Of a stretch of 16,633 bases of DNA, positions 1-7,493 are shown in pieces. Under the pieces are notes generated by a model, which was not told the DNA's origin, did no database searches, and saw nothing but the letters and a program-made list of their open reading frames with translations. The stretch covers positions 1 through 16,633 of the forward strand of contig JADJPJ010000033.1 of NCBI GenBank assembly GCA_016713325.1. The letters run 5' to 3'. The stretch comes from Candidatus Flexifilum affinis (lineage in GTDB: Bacteria > Chloroflexota > Anaerolineae > Aggregatilineales > Phototrophicaceae). How positions within the stretch are numbered: the first letter of the stretch is position 1; every line of letters begins with the position of its first letter. A program made the translations under genes and the position numbers.

Positions 1-303
1 GCAGCACCGTCCCGACGGTCGCGTAGAGCTGGAGCCGTGCCTGTGCCATCAGTTGCCCGGCATCCAAAGTCAACCACCGCATCACCTGATCGGGGATGCC
101 GTGGCGCTCCGTGCAAGCGATCCATAAACGGCGCGCGCTGCTCGAAGCCGAAGACTGAGGACGATGAAATCGACATAGAGCGACTGCACGGCGTCAATCG
201 CGGCGTCGAACGACTCGTACGGCCGGCATGTGACCTGCAGGACGCGCCGCGTGTCGCTTAGCGCGTGCCGCGTCGCGCGCAGCCGGTCGATCATTAGTCT
301 CAC
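1..303 (-). CDS. Unrecognised protein fragment, running off the left edge
   Basis: I do not recognise this gene. On the minus strand one frame from an ATG near 297-303 reads smoothly (start MIDRLRATRHALSDTRRV, then a stretch with SFDAAIDAVQSLYVDF). It then has to jump frame once or twice, via RAPFMDRLHG to HGIPDQVMRWLTLDAG and QLMAQARLQLYATVGTVL, before leaving the window at base 1. These joined pieces have a natural amino-acid composition, and the plus-strand frames do not. The gene would be transcribed leftwards, away from the radical SAM gene, and would be C-terminally truncated by the window edge. No motif lets me name a family. Confidence is low because no single frame supports it. Confidence 0.3.
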
Positions 304-371
304 CGCCAGACGCGAAACACGACTTCTGACCGCTCGTGGTCGACAACCGGACCTGCCAGCCAGTTCAGTAG

Positions 372-560
372 TTAATGCCAGTTGATCGGCGGCGTTCGTC
401 CGATCACGTATTCATCGACGACGAACCGACCCTCACGTTGAGCCGATCCAGGCCAGTTCCGCGGGCAGGCGCGGTCGATTTCGCGAAGAAGCCCGGCACG
501 CGCACGCCTCGCCTGCACCGACGATCAAACTGGCGGTGCTCAATGAGTGAGCGGGAAAAC
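372..560 (-). CDS. Unrecognised minus-strand C-terminal fragment
   Basis: A short minus-strand stretch ends with a coding-looking tail, RFVVDEYVIGRTPPINWH, followed by TAA at 374-372. Further upstream another frame gives NEFSRSLIEHRQFDR, so at least one frameshift lies between them. It may be a small separate gene or the upstream part of the fragment at 1-303. No family is recognised. If real it starts close to the divergent promoter of the radical SAM gene and would share that intergenic region. Confidence 0.2.
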
Positions 561-571
561 TCGTTCACCGC

Positions 572-609
572 TTGATAAATCGAACATTTGTGTGTATCAT
601 AGAGACATG
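572..609 (+). promoter_or_regulatory. Sigma-70-like promoter with near-leaderless start
   Basis: A -35 box TTGATA (572-577) and a -10 box TATCAT (595-600) are separated by exactly 17 bases. The first usable ATG of the downstream gene is at 607, about where transcription should begin (6-7 bases after the -10). The mRNA would then be leaderless or nearly so, and no Shine-Dalgarno is visible before 607. The spacer is filled by a LexA-like palindrome, listed separately. Confidence 0.6.
581..594 (+). promoter_or_regulatory. LexA/DinR-type SOS box candidate in promoter spacer
   Basis: CGAACATTTGTGTG matches the Gram-positive style SOS box (CGAAC-N4-GTTCG) with a perfect left half and a right half off by two bases. 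It fills most of the 17-base spacer between the -35 and -10 boxes, where a bound repressor would block RNA polymerase. The downstream gene encodes a DNA modification/repair-type protein, which fits SOS control. That LexA of this organism uses this motif is inference. Confidence 0.45.
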
Positions 610-1768
610 CTGATCCGGTCCTCGCTTGTTCCTCTTGAGAAGATTGCCAGTTCTCATGGGGATGTCACCAGCGATGAGCCTGCTGGCGATTCTCCGCGCG
701 CGAGCACAAACAGAAGCGGTACCAGTCTACCAGCCTGGAAGAGTGCATTTCCAACGTCAGCACGCCGGCGGGCAAGAAGCCGATCTTGAAGACGATGATG
801 ACCACGGCCTGCGAGCGGAACTGCTTTTACCGCCTGTTCCGCGCCGGCTGAAGCAAGACCCAGCGCGTGACTCTGCGGCCCGAAGAGATGGGCCACGGCC
901 TTCGACCAGCTCCACGGGGCGAACAAGGTGGACGGCCTGTTCCCGTCCTCCGGCATCATCAGTTGGCGGCCTTCGGCGCAGGACAAGATCCTCGATACAG
1001 TCGACATCATCCGCAACCGTCATCGCTACCGCGGCTATGTGCATCTCAAGCTCGCGCCAGGCGCCGAGACCGATCAGATCCGCCGGGCGCTGGAACTCGC
1101 CGACCGCATCTCAATCAATCTCGAAGGGCCGATCAAAGAACGCCTGGAAGCCGCCCCAAAAGAAAGATTCCGATGGCGAGCTCTTGCAGACGCTCCTGAC
1201 CGCGCACATAATTCGTCAGTCGATGGTCGGCAAGCGAGCGAGCCTGGTGACGCAGTTTGTGGTCGGCGCCGTCGGCGATACCGACGTAGAACTCCCGTTT
1301 TACCCAGCGTCTGTACTGTCAGGTGGAACTGAGTCGGATTCCGTTTACTCCGGATCCAGTCCTATCCTGGATACGCCGCTGGAGAACGTGCAGGCGACCG
1401 ATCCGGCTGCGGGAACATCGCCTGTATCAGGCCAGCTTCCTGCTCCGCGATTACGGCTGGGATGTCGAAGACCTGAACTTCGCCGGCAACGGCAACCTCG
1501 ACCTGGAGCGCGACCCCAAACGTGCCTAGGCAGAGGCGAATCCGAGTGGCCAGCCCATCGAGGTCAACCGGGCCTCGCGCGAGCCTTGTTAATGCGTATC
1601 CCTGGGGTTGGCGGTAAGGGTGCAGACAAGATCCTCCGCGCGCGCCAGAACGGACTGCTGCGCACGCTGGACGATCTGCGCGGGATAGGCATTACCGGCG
1701 TCGAGCGAGCCGCGGACTTCATCACCCTGGCAGGGAAACGCCCGGAGCGACAGCTCCCGTTGTTTTAG
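607..1768 (+). CDS. Radical SAM DNA modification/repair-type protein with HhH domain (frameshifted)
   Basis: This resembles the 'putative DNA modification/repair radical SAM' family, whose members often occur with uracil-DNA glycosylase-like partners; the actual substrate is not established. Pieces from different frames line up in family order: EKIASSHGDVTSDEPAGD, the cluster segment TTACERNCFYR (about 811-843), VDGLFPSSGII, RYRGYVHLKLAPGAETD, ADRISINLEGP, QFVVGAVGD, LREHRLYQASFLLRDYGW. A C-terminal helix-hairpin-helix follows with RIPGVGGKGADKILRAR and LDDLRGIGITGVERA, ending at TAG 1766-1768. Single frames cover only parts, so at least five frameshifts are needed. Two substitutions also stand out: the third cysteine of the CxxxCxxC cluster motif reads Arg (CGC), and a TGA sits where the family has Arg after FRAG. 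Either this copy is dead or the sequence is error-rich here; intact neighbours elsewhere favour error. Confidence 0.8.
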
Positions 1769-1786
1769 CGGTGCTCGCCGCCGCCC

Positions 1787-1812
1787 TTGACGCCGCGCCC
1801 GCGCTTTATAAT
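1787..1812 (+). promoter_or_regulatory. Probable promoter of rpmF
   Basis: TTGACG (1787-1792) and a perfect -10 TATAAT (1807-1812) lie just after the radical SAM stop codon. The spacer is only 14 bases, shorter than ideal, but single-base deletions are common in this window. It would drive rpmF and possibly fabD. Confidence 0.45.
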
Positions 1813-1833
1813 CCCCTTACTAAATGCTGTCGC

Positions 1834-1856
1834 CGCCGATCCTCCGTTGATCGGCG
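1834..1856 (+). promoter_or_regulatory. Perfect hairpin in the rpmF leader
   Basis: CGCCGATC (1834-1841) and GATCGGCG (1849-1856) form a perfect 8-bp stem with a 7-base loop. It lies between the -10 box and the L32 coding region, so it would be in the 5' untranslated RNA. There is no T-run after it, so it is not an ordinary terminator. A leader structure, possibly an autoregulatory target, is a guess. Confidence 0.4.
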
Positions 1857-1875
1857 TTATACTGTCAGAGCAATC

Positions 1876-2091
1876 TTGCCGGTCCGCTTCCGAAGCGCAA
1901 ACACTCCCGCAGCCGCCGTGACCGCCGCCGCGCGCACGATGCGCTGTCGCTCAACCACCTCGTCATCTGCGAGAATTGTGGCGAATATCACGTGTCCCAT
2001 CGGGTCTGCCCCAAGTGTGGGACGTATCGTGGCAGAACCGTGCATCGACGTCAAATCCGGAGTCCCGGATCGGTTGATGCTGTACCGCTAG
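1876..2091 (+). CDS. rpmF: 50S ribosomal protein L32
   Basis: L32 is a small zinc-binding protein of the large ribosomal subunit. The coding frame from 1881 gives GPLPKRKHSRSRRDRRRAHD, then LSLNHLVICENCGEYHVSHR and VCPKCGTYRGRTV, with the two CxxC pairs of the zinc-binding L32 type. Near 2040 one extra C throws the frame. In the next frame the expected ending IDVKSGVPDRLMLYR runs to TAG 2089-2091, giving about 71 residues, close to family size. The start is also damaged: the only candidate is TTG at 1876, which needs one missing base to join the frame. Both defects look like sequence errors, because an essential gene is unlikely to be dead. fabD lies about 100 bases downstream; rpmF next to fatty-acid synthesis genes is common in bacteria. 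Confidence 0.88.
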   Translation: MPVRFRSANTPAAAVTAAARTMRCRSTTSSSARIVANITCPIGSAPSVGRIVAEPCIDVKSGVPDRLMLYR

Positions 2092-2125
2092 ACGAGCCGC
2101 CTTTGCCCTGCATTGCGCGGCTCGT
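2092..2125 (+). terminator. Hairpin directly after rpmF
   Basis: ACGAGCCGC (2092-2100) pairs perfectly with GCGGCTCGT (2117-2125), a 9-bp stem with a 16-base loop starting at the base after the rpmF stop codon. Only a poor T-run follows, so it may be a weak terminator or an RNA-processing or attenuation element between rpmF and fabD. Confidence 0.4.
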
Positions 2126-2193
2126 TCCATAGTTCAGATGTTCAAACACCCGAATTCGTTTCACTGAACCTTGACACACGGAGCATTGTCGGC

Positions 2194-3176
2194 ATGCTGG
2201 ATTGGTCCAAAACCGCGTTCCTCTTTCCCGGCCAGGGATCGCAAATCGTTGGCATGGGCAAGGATATCGCCGAACGTTACGCATCCCGCGCGCTTTTCGA
2301 ACGCGCCGATGCGTACCTGGGTTTAACCTCTCACAGATGTGCTTCGAGGGTCCCGCCGAGACGCTGAACGATACCATCAAACCCGCAACCGGCGCTTTAT
2401 GTATGCAGCCTGGCGATCCTGCCGCCCTGCGCACGGAACGCCCGACGCCGTGCCCCATGCGGTCGCGGGTCACAGCTTCGGCGAATTCACCGCACTGGCC
2501 GCGGTCGGGCGCTGGAATCGAAGATGGTCTCCACCTGGTGCGCGAACGCGGCCGGCTGATGCAGGGCGCGGGCGTCGCTGCTCCTGGCGCAATGGCTGCC
2601 ATCCTTGCACTGGATGCCGACGTCGTGCGTGACCTCTGCGACCGTACGCCGCTGCCGAGACCGGCGGCGTGCTGGTCGGTGGACAATGACAACTGCCCCG
2701 GGCAGATCGTCATTTCCGGCGAAGAGGTGGCGCTCGACCGCGGACTGGCCCTGGCCAAGAAGCCGGCTCCCGACGGGCCATCAAGCTTGAGGTCAGCATC
2801 GCCGCCCACTCCCGCTCATGGCGCTGCCGCCGAATCCTTCGCCGTCGCCATCGCGCAGAAAACACCGATCAGGCCTCCCGCAGCCCCTGTCTATGCGAAT
2901 GTCAGCGCCCCTTCCCTGACCGCCGTGGGTGACATCCAGCAAGAGCTGGAAGCGCAGCTCACCCATCCGGGTCCGCTGGCGCGAGTCCATGATGGCTGCA
3001 GATCGCCGATGGTCTTGAAAACGTTTGTCGAAATCGGTCCCAAAGATAACCTGACCGGGCTGATGAAGCGCATCGACGCCGCCAAAACCGCTGTCACTAT
3101 CAACAATCTCGAGACACTGCAGAATTTCTCGAACCAGACATTCTTGCGAGTGCCTTTACCCTCACGAAGAGGGTGA
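2194..3176 (+). CDS. fabD: Malonyl-CoA:ACP transacylase (frameshifted)
   Basis: FabD moves the malonyl group from CoA to acyl carrier protein, feeding chain elongation in cytoplasmic type II fatty-acid synthesis. Starting at ATG 2194 the protein opens MLDWSKTAFLFPGQGSQIVG, with the typical GQGSQ motif. Later pieces include MCFEGPAETLNDTI, the nucleophile motif GHSFGEFTALAAVG, HLVRERGRLMQGA, NDNCPGQIVISGEEVALDRG, the region of the catalytic histidine (VSIAAHS), YANVSAP and FVEIGPKDNLTGLMKRID. They are spread over all three frames, so about six frameshifts are needed. The total span of about 325 residues equals a normal FabD (around 310). The stop is taken at 3174-3176 in the frame ending NNLETLQNF; a slip there could move it to 3187. 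All key residues survive, so I read this as an intact gene in poor sequence. Confidence 0.88.
3156..3176 (+). terminator. Short hairpin at the end of fabD
   Basis: ACCCTC (3158-3163) and GAGGGT (3169-3174) pair around a 5-base loop, with a wobble and an A-T pair possible outside. It overlaps the fabD stop codon. There is no T-run, so terminator function is only possible. Confidence 0.25.
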
Positions 3177-3224
3177 ACTGGCGATAGTCTTTACTGTATG
3201 CTTTTCGCCTGAAGGAGGAGTCGT

Positions 3225-4215
3225 ATGAGATTCACCCCACGAAGCCTGTTGACGCTGCTGCTGGTTCTTATCCTTGTTCTGGCGGCCTGCCAGCCGGCGA
3301 CACCGGTCGCCACGGTCACGCCAAGGCCAACAGAGGCCGAGCCAGAACCCACGACGGTGGCCGCTGCCGATGCACCCACTGAAGAAGCCACCGACGCCGT
3401 CGTAGCCGTACCCACCGACGTCGAAGAGGCAACCGAGGCATCTGCGGAGACCGAAGCAGCCGACAGCGCCGAGACTCCTGTGGTGGAGCCGACCGACGAA
3501 GCGACCGAGGACAGCGGCGTGAGCCCGCTGGACGCCGAGGAAACTCGTGAGGCGATGGCGGAACTCACTGAAGAAGCCCGGGCAACGGAAGAGGCCATGG
3601 CGACGGAAGCTGCCACGGAAGCCGCGACGCCTACAGAAGAAGCGACAATCACCGAAGCGCCAACAGAGTCAGCAAGCCCCACGGCCGAGGCGTCTCCCGA
3701 AGTGACGCGTGAAGCCGTCGCAGAGGCCACCGCAGAGGCGACAACGGAAGCGGCCGAAGCACGCCGCAGCATTGCCGACATTGCCGAGCAGGACGGTCAG
3801 TTCACGATTCTTCTGAGCGCGGTCGAAGCGGCGGGCCTGACGTCCGTCCTGACAGCAAGCGAACCCCTCACCGTGTTCGCGCCGACCGACGAAGCCTTCC
3901 GAGGCGCTGCCAGAGACTCTGGGCATCACCGCAGACGAACTTCTGGCCCGGGAGGACCTGGCGGACATTCTGATGTATCACCTAATCGGCGCGGAAATTC
4001 CGGCGGATACGCTCCAGGCGCTGCTCTCACGTCAGACCGACGACACGCTCACCCTGGAGACGCTGCTCGAAGGCCAGTCGATCGACATCACCGCTGGCGA
4101 CGATGACGGCCTGATGATCAACGGCACGGCCACTGTCGTCCTGGCCGACGTGCACGCGGACAACGGCGTGATCCACGTCATCGATCAGGTGCTGTTGCCG
4201 CCCAGCGACGAATAG
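3225..4215 (+). CDS. FAS1 (fasciclin)-domain lipoprotein with long acidic linker
   Basis: A secreted, membrane-anchored lipoprotein. The start ATG 3225 follows a strong Shine-Dalgarno (AAGGAGGA near 3212-3219). Residues 1-21 form a signal peptide with a hydrophobic Leu/Val core and lipobox LAAC, the lipidated Cys being residue 22. Residues from about 30 to 180 are a low-complexity Glu/Ala/Thr linker with many TEEA, TEAA and EAT units. One FAS1 domain follows: SIADIAEQDGQFTILLSAVE, LTVFAPTDEAF, then after a frameshift ITADELLAREDLADILMYHL, MINGTATVVLADVHADNGV and IHVIDQVLLPPSDE. FAS1 domains mediate adhesion or carbohydrate/protein binding at the cell surface; the ligand here is unknown. One extra C near 3899 explains the single frameshift, after which the domain reads perfectly to TAG 4213-4215. 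About 329 residues. Confidence 0.88.
3320..3765 (+). repeat. Low-complexity Glu/Ala/Thr linker coding sequence
   Basis: Degenerate short repeats built from GAA/GAG, GCC/GCG and ACC/ACG codons encode the acidic spacer of the lipoprotein. The unit is not exact at the DNA level, so this is compositional repetition rather than a clean tandem array. The composition also creates a long Ser/Ala/Val-rich open frame on the opposite strand, which is an artefact. Confidence 0.7.
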
Positions 4216-4240
4216 CACTCACTCTCGACTGAAATCGTCG

Positions 4241-4280
4241 AATCAAAAAGCGGTGGGCACATGCCCACCGCTTTTTGATT
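4241..4280. terminator. Very strong bidirectional intrinsic terminator
   Basis: Perfect 19-bp arms (4241-4259 and 4262-4280) with a GC-rich core AGCGGTGGGCA and flanking A5 and T5 tracts. Each strand therefore has a GC stem followed by a T-run. It lies between the convergent lipoprotein (+) and Bax-inhibitor gene (-) and should end transcription from both sides. Confidence 0.95.
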
Positions 4281-4299
4281 GCCAGACGAATCCTCTGCC

Positions 4300-5028
4300 T
4301 CAGTCTCGGCCGCTGCCGAGCAAGCGAAGCAGGAAAATGAACAGGTTGACGAAATCAAGATACAGCTCCAGCGCCATGAAGATGCTCATCTTGGCGACAG
4401 GAGAACCGTTCGCCTGGTATTCCGTCGGCGATGCGGCCAACCGCTTCAGCTTCTGCGTGTCGACGGCGGTCAGCCCGGTGAAAATCAAAACGCCGGCGAT
4501 GCTCACCAACCACTCCAGCGCACTGCTGGCCATGAAGATATTGATCACGGACGCGATCAGCAGGCCGATCAGCCCGATGAACAGATAGTTCTGCCACCGA
4601 GTGAGATCCATCTGTGTCGTGAACGCAAAGATCGTCAGTGCGCCGAACAGGCCAACGGTCGTCAGAAAGGCTGTTGTAATCGACGTCTGCGTGTAGACGA
4701 GCAGGAGAACGGACAGGGTGAACCCGTTCAAGGCGGAGTAGACGACGAACATCAAGGCCGCAACACCAGCGGAAAGCCGAGGCATGGCCCAGGACAGGGC
4801 GACAACCAACACCAGTTGGGCAATAATCGCGCCGATCATCACGCCGGGCTGCAGCAGCAGATTCAGCATCGCGTCCGTATTCGCCGTCAGATAAGCGACT
4901 ATGGACGTTACTATCAGCCCCAGTACCATCCAGACGTAAGTCCACTGCACGAGCGGACGCGCCTCTGCATAGCTGACCGCGGGGCGTAGTCCCGCTTCCG
5001 CATCGTATCGATAAAGGTCATCTGCCAT
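4300..5028 (-). CDS. Bax inhibitor-1/YccA family membrane protein
   Basis: An intact 242-residue integral membrane protein of the BI-1/YccA/YbhL (TMBIM) superfamily. Known members act as pH-gated calcium leak channels or interact with FtsH-type membrane proteases; the role here is unknown. About seven hydrophobic segments are visible, beginning near residue 28 (VQWTYVWMVLGLIVTSIVAY) and ending with the family C-terminus ALELYLDFVNLFIFLLRLLG. The conserved Asp of TAVDTQKLKR near residue 195 is present. The short N-terminus (about 27 residues) is polar, as usual. A good Shine-Dalgarno (GAGGAG) sits 4-5 bases before the ATG at 5028. The gene lies 80 bases downstream of the aminotransferase and has a possible own -10 (TATGAT, minus strand, near 5056-5061). 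It reads without frameshift, unlike its neighbours. Confidence 0.93.
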   Translation of the reverse strand: MADDLYRYDAEAGLRPAVSYAEARPLVQWTYVWMVLGLIVTSIVAYLTANTDAMLNLLLQPGVMIGAIIAQLVLVVALSWAMPRLSAGVAALMFVVYSALNGFTLSVLLLVYTQTSITTAFLTTVGLFGALTIFAFTTQMDLTRWQNYLFIGLIGLLIASVINIFMASSALEWLVSIAGVLIFTGLTAVDTQKLKRLAASPTEYQANGSPVAKMSIFMALELYLDFVNLFIFLLRLLGSGRD

Positions 5029-5088
5029 TCTCCTCAGTGTGTGTCCTGGATACCATCATACGCGAGAAACAGTGATTGTGGCCGCCTC

Positions 5089-5109
5089 CCCCTATTTTGA
5101 GGGGTTTTT
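5089..5109 (+). terminator. Hairpin plus T-run oriented against the genes
   Basis: CCCCT (5089-5093) and AGGGG (5100-5104) pair around ATTTTG and are followed by TTTTT (5105-5109) on the plus strand. This is a classic intrinsic terminator shape, but it points rightwards into the 3' end of the minus-strand aminotransferase. On the minus strand the stem has no T-run. It may limit antisense transcription, or be fortuitous. Confidence 0.4.
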
Positions 5110-6475
5110 CACCCCTTCTTCATCGCATTGAAGCCCTCAAACAGCCGCTGGACAGCCCCTGTCGTCTTTTCCGGCGACTGTGCGTACGAGAAGCGAATCC
5201 AATTGGCGCCCGGCTGCGAGAAGTAGGACCCGGCCACGACTGCCAGACCGTGCTCACCCGCGAGATGGGTCAGTACGTCTTCAGAGTCGGTCTTGCCGGC
5301 TGCTTCGATGAACGGCGTGCAGTCAATGAAAGCGTAGTAGCCGTCACCCATGATGTGGCGAATGCCCGAACCGGCGATCGCTTCGCGCAGAATGCGACGG
5401 CTGTGGCGGGTCGGCTCGATGATCGAGGCGGCAGCACGTTCGTAGCCCATTTCGTAGGCGGCGATGGCCACTGCCTGCGAATAGTAGGACGGGGATGACA
5501 CCATGCGGGGCCTGCGCCACGATGGTATCCACAACGGCCTTCCCTGCGACCACGTGGGCGCTGCGCACGTTGGACGCGCCCAGGCTCTTGGTCAGCCCAT
5601 CGAGGAAGATCAGCCGCTCACGCTCTTCCGGCGTGAACGCTTGCAACATGGCGTTGATGTCGGAATGACCACCGTCGGTGACCCAGTGGTAAATCCAGTC
5701 GAACAACACATTACGAGGAAGCCGGCTTCGAGGTGCCGCCTTACCCAGTTCGATCTGTTCTTCCACGGATGGTTCGGCCGGTGGGATTGTCCAGTGATGT
5801 AATCCAAGGCCGGCGAGCTTCCGTCCTGCAGAAGCACATATGCGGCAGTGTTGCGAATGGCCTCCGGGGTAAGCGCCGCCTTCCAGCCGGGTCGCCAGGG
5901 GCCAGCACCACATTGGCGCCAACGGCATACGGCCCCAGTTGTAGCTGACCCACGGTACGCGGGAGACGACCACCACGCTACCCGTCTCGCTTGGAGCCGA
6001 GCGACACCATCGCGCCATAGGCTTTTTGCAGCCCGTCCCGTCCGCCCTGGACGAAGACGATGTTGTTGGGCCCCCAGCCACTGGCGGCGTCGGACTGCGA
6101 GGAGTGCTCGACTGCGGCCTTGCGGAACTGCACCGTGCCAAAGGGCTGATCGTACGCGGACCCGTGCTCGATCTGAAGTTCCAGGGCACGTTCCAGTAGT
6201 TCGCGCGGCACGCCTGGAAGGCTTGCGCCGCCATCACCCTGGGATGCGTCGAAGGTGACTGCATCCGCACCATATTTCTCGCGATAGGCCTTCAGGGCCT
6301 CGCGGATCAGGAACATTCTGGACGGGGGGGTTTGGGCCAGGCGGCCAGGATAGTCGTTGACCGGGACGCGCTGGTCCGGGGGCACGACGAACAGCGGCGT
6401 ATCGTTCGTAATCTCAGGCAAAGCAATCAACTCCTTATGAGCGGAATCAAGACTTGTTTCCTGCGGCGTCCCCAT
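5109..6475 (-). CDS. Fold-type I PLP-dependent aminotransferase (frameshifted)
   Basis: A pyridoxal-phosphate enzyme of the class I/II aminotransferase superfamily; the substrate cannot be read from sequence. The N-terminal part is clean (IREALKAYREKYGADAVTFD, then RKAAVEHSSQSDAASGWGPN, then NNIVFVQGGRDGLQKAYGAM). The middle is split by frameshifts (VVVSRVPWVSYNW, GPYAVGANVVLAPGDPA). The cofactor lysine lies in LIFLDGLTKSLGASNVRSAH, codon about 5587-5589, and the C-terminal domain is clean again (YYSQAVAIAAYEMGYERAAA, then GANWIRFSYAQSPEKT) to the TGA at 5111-5109. I place the start at ATG 6475, 19 bases after the quinone oxidoreductase stop, because the longer frame to 6529 would overlap that gene. 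At least four frameshifts. The span corresponds to about 455 codons. Confidence 0.82.
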
Positions 6476-6494
6476 CCTTGTCAAATGCGGAGTC

Positions 6495-7471
6495 TCAGGG
6501 TTGACCAATCTCCAGAATGATTTTGCCAAAATTGGCGTTGGATTCCATGTGATGATGCGCCAATGTCGCCTCGTGCAATTCGTACACTCGATCGATCACC
6601 GGACGGAGGGTGCCGGCCGCCAGCATGAGCAGCGCGAAAGCCGAGAAGTCGCGGGTCAGGGCCACTTTTTCGGCCAGCGGTGTGCGGCGGAGCGTGGTGC
6701 CGGTGACGGTCAGGCGCTTTCCCATGATTGCCGAAAGGTTCAGCTCGCCTGCCGCTCCTCCCATGAATCCGATGAGCTGCAACCGACCATCCATACCCAG
6801 ACAGGCCAGGTTGTCGTTCCAGTAAGGCGCGCCGATGAAGTCCAGGATCAGATTCACCCCTGCCCCATCTGTCTCGGCGAGCACCCGTTCGCGAAAAGAC
6901 TCGGTCCGGTAATTGATGGCGACATCGGCTCCCAGCATCAGACAGCGTGCCAACTTGTCGGCCGAACCTGCCGTCGTGAACACCCGTGCCCCGACCGCCT
7001 TCGCCAGTTGGATGGCGGCAGTGCCCACGCCGCTGCCCCGGCGTGAATCAGCACGCCTTCGCCCGATCGCAGCTTACCCAGCGTGAACAGGTTCAAATGC
7101 GCGGTCAGAAAAGCTTCGGGAATAGCTGCGGCTTCAACGAAACTCAGGGTGTCAGGAATCGGTATCGCCATGGCCTTCGGAACGACTGCGTATTCCGCGT
7201 AGCCGCCGCCGCTGACCACGGCCATCACGCGCTCGCCGGGCAGCGAGAAGTCGTCCGACTGCACCGTCACGCCCGCGATCTCTAGCCCGAGAATCGGCGA
7301 AGCGCCTTCAGGCGGGGGATAAGCGCCGCGGCGCTGGAGCAGATCGGCGCGATTGACTGCAGTCGCCCGAACCCGGACCAGCACCTCATCGGGCCCTGGA
7401 ACAGGTAAAGGCGCCTCGCCGAGATGAAGCACCTCGGGTGGGCCCGGAGCGTCAAACAGGACAGCTTTCAT
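6495..7471 (-). CDS. Zinc-independent NAD(P)H quinone oxidoreductase, MDR family (one frameshift)
   Basis: A cytoplasmic medium-chain dehydrogenase/reductase of the quinone oxidoreductase (QOR/PIG3) type, which reduces quinones or similar alpha,beta-unsaturated carbonyls with NADPH. The N-terminal GroES-like domain begins MKAVLFDAPGPPEVLHLGEA and contains VRVRATAVNRADLLQRRGAY. The structural-zinc cysteine loop and catalytic zinc ligands of alcohol dehydrogenases are absent. The Rossmann domain has GVGTAAIQLAKAVGARVF and GADVAINYRTESF, and the C-terminus ends HHHMESNANFGKIILEIGQP. One missing base near 7034, between LIHAGA and GVGTAA, breaks the frame; otherwise the protein is complete at about 325 residues. 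Start ATG 7471 has GGGAG four bases upstream. It is 22 bases from the upstream SDR gene and 19 from the aminotransferase start, so it is probably cotranscribed with both. Confidence 0.92.
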
Positions 7472-7493
7472 GATGCTCCCTGATGCACTTCAC

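Noticed and set aside
2171..2176. Consensus -35 TTGACA just before fabD
   Set aside because: A -10 at normal spacing would fall on the fabD start codon (ATGCTG), which does not resemble TATAAT, so no promoter is called.
3191..3781. A 196-residue Ser/Ala/Val-rich open frame on the minus strand
   Set aside because: It is the antisense shadow of the acidic linker of the lipoprotein; its repetitive composition follows from complementing Glu/Ala/Thr codons, and the plus-strand gene has a signal peptide, a Shine-Dalgarno and a FAS1 domain.
4279..4989. A 236-residue plus-strand open frame rich in Gln/Arg/Asp
   Set aside because: It is antisense to the intact Bax-inhibitor-1 gene, with no family features of its own.
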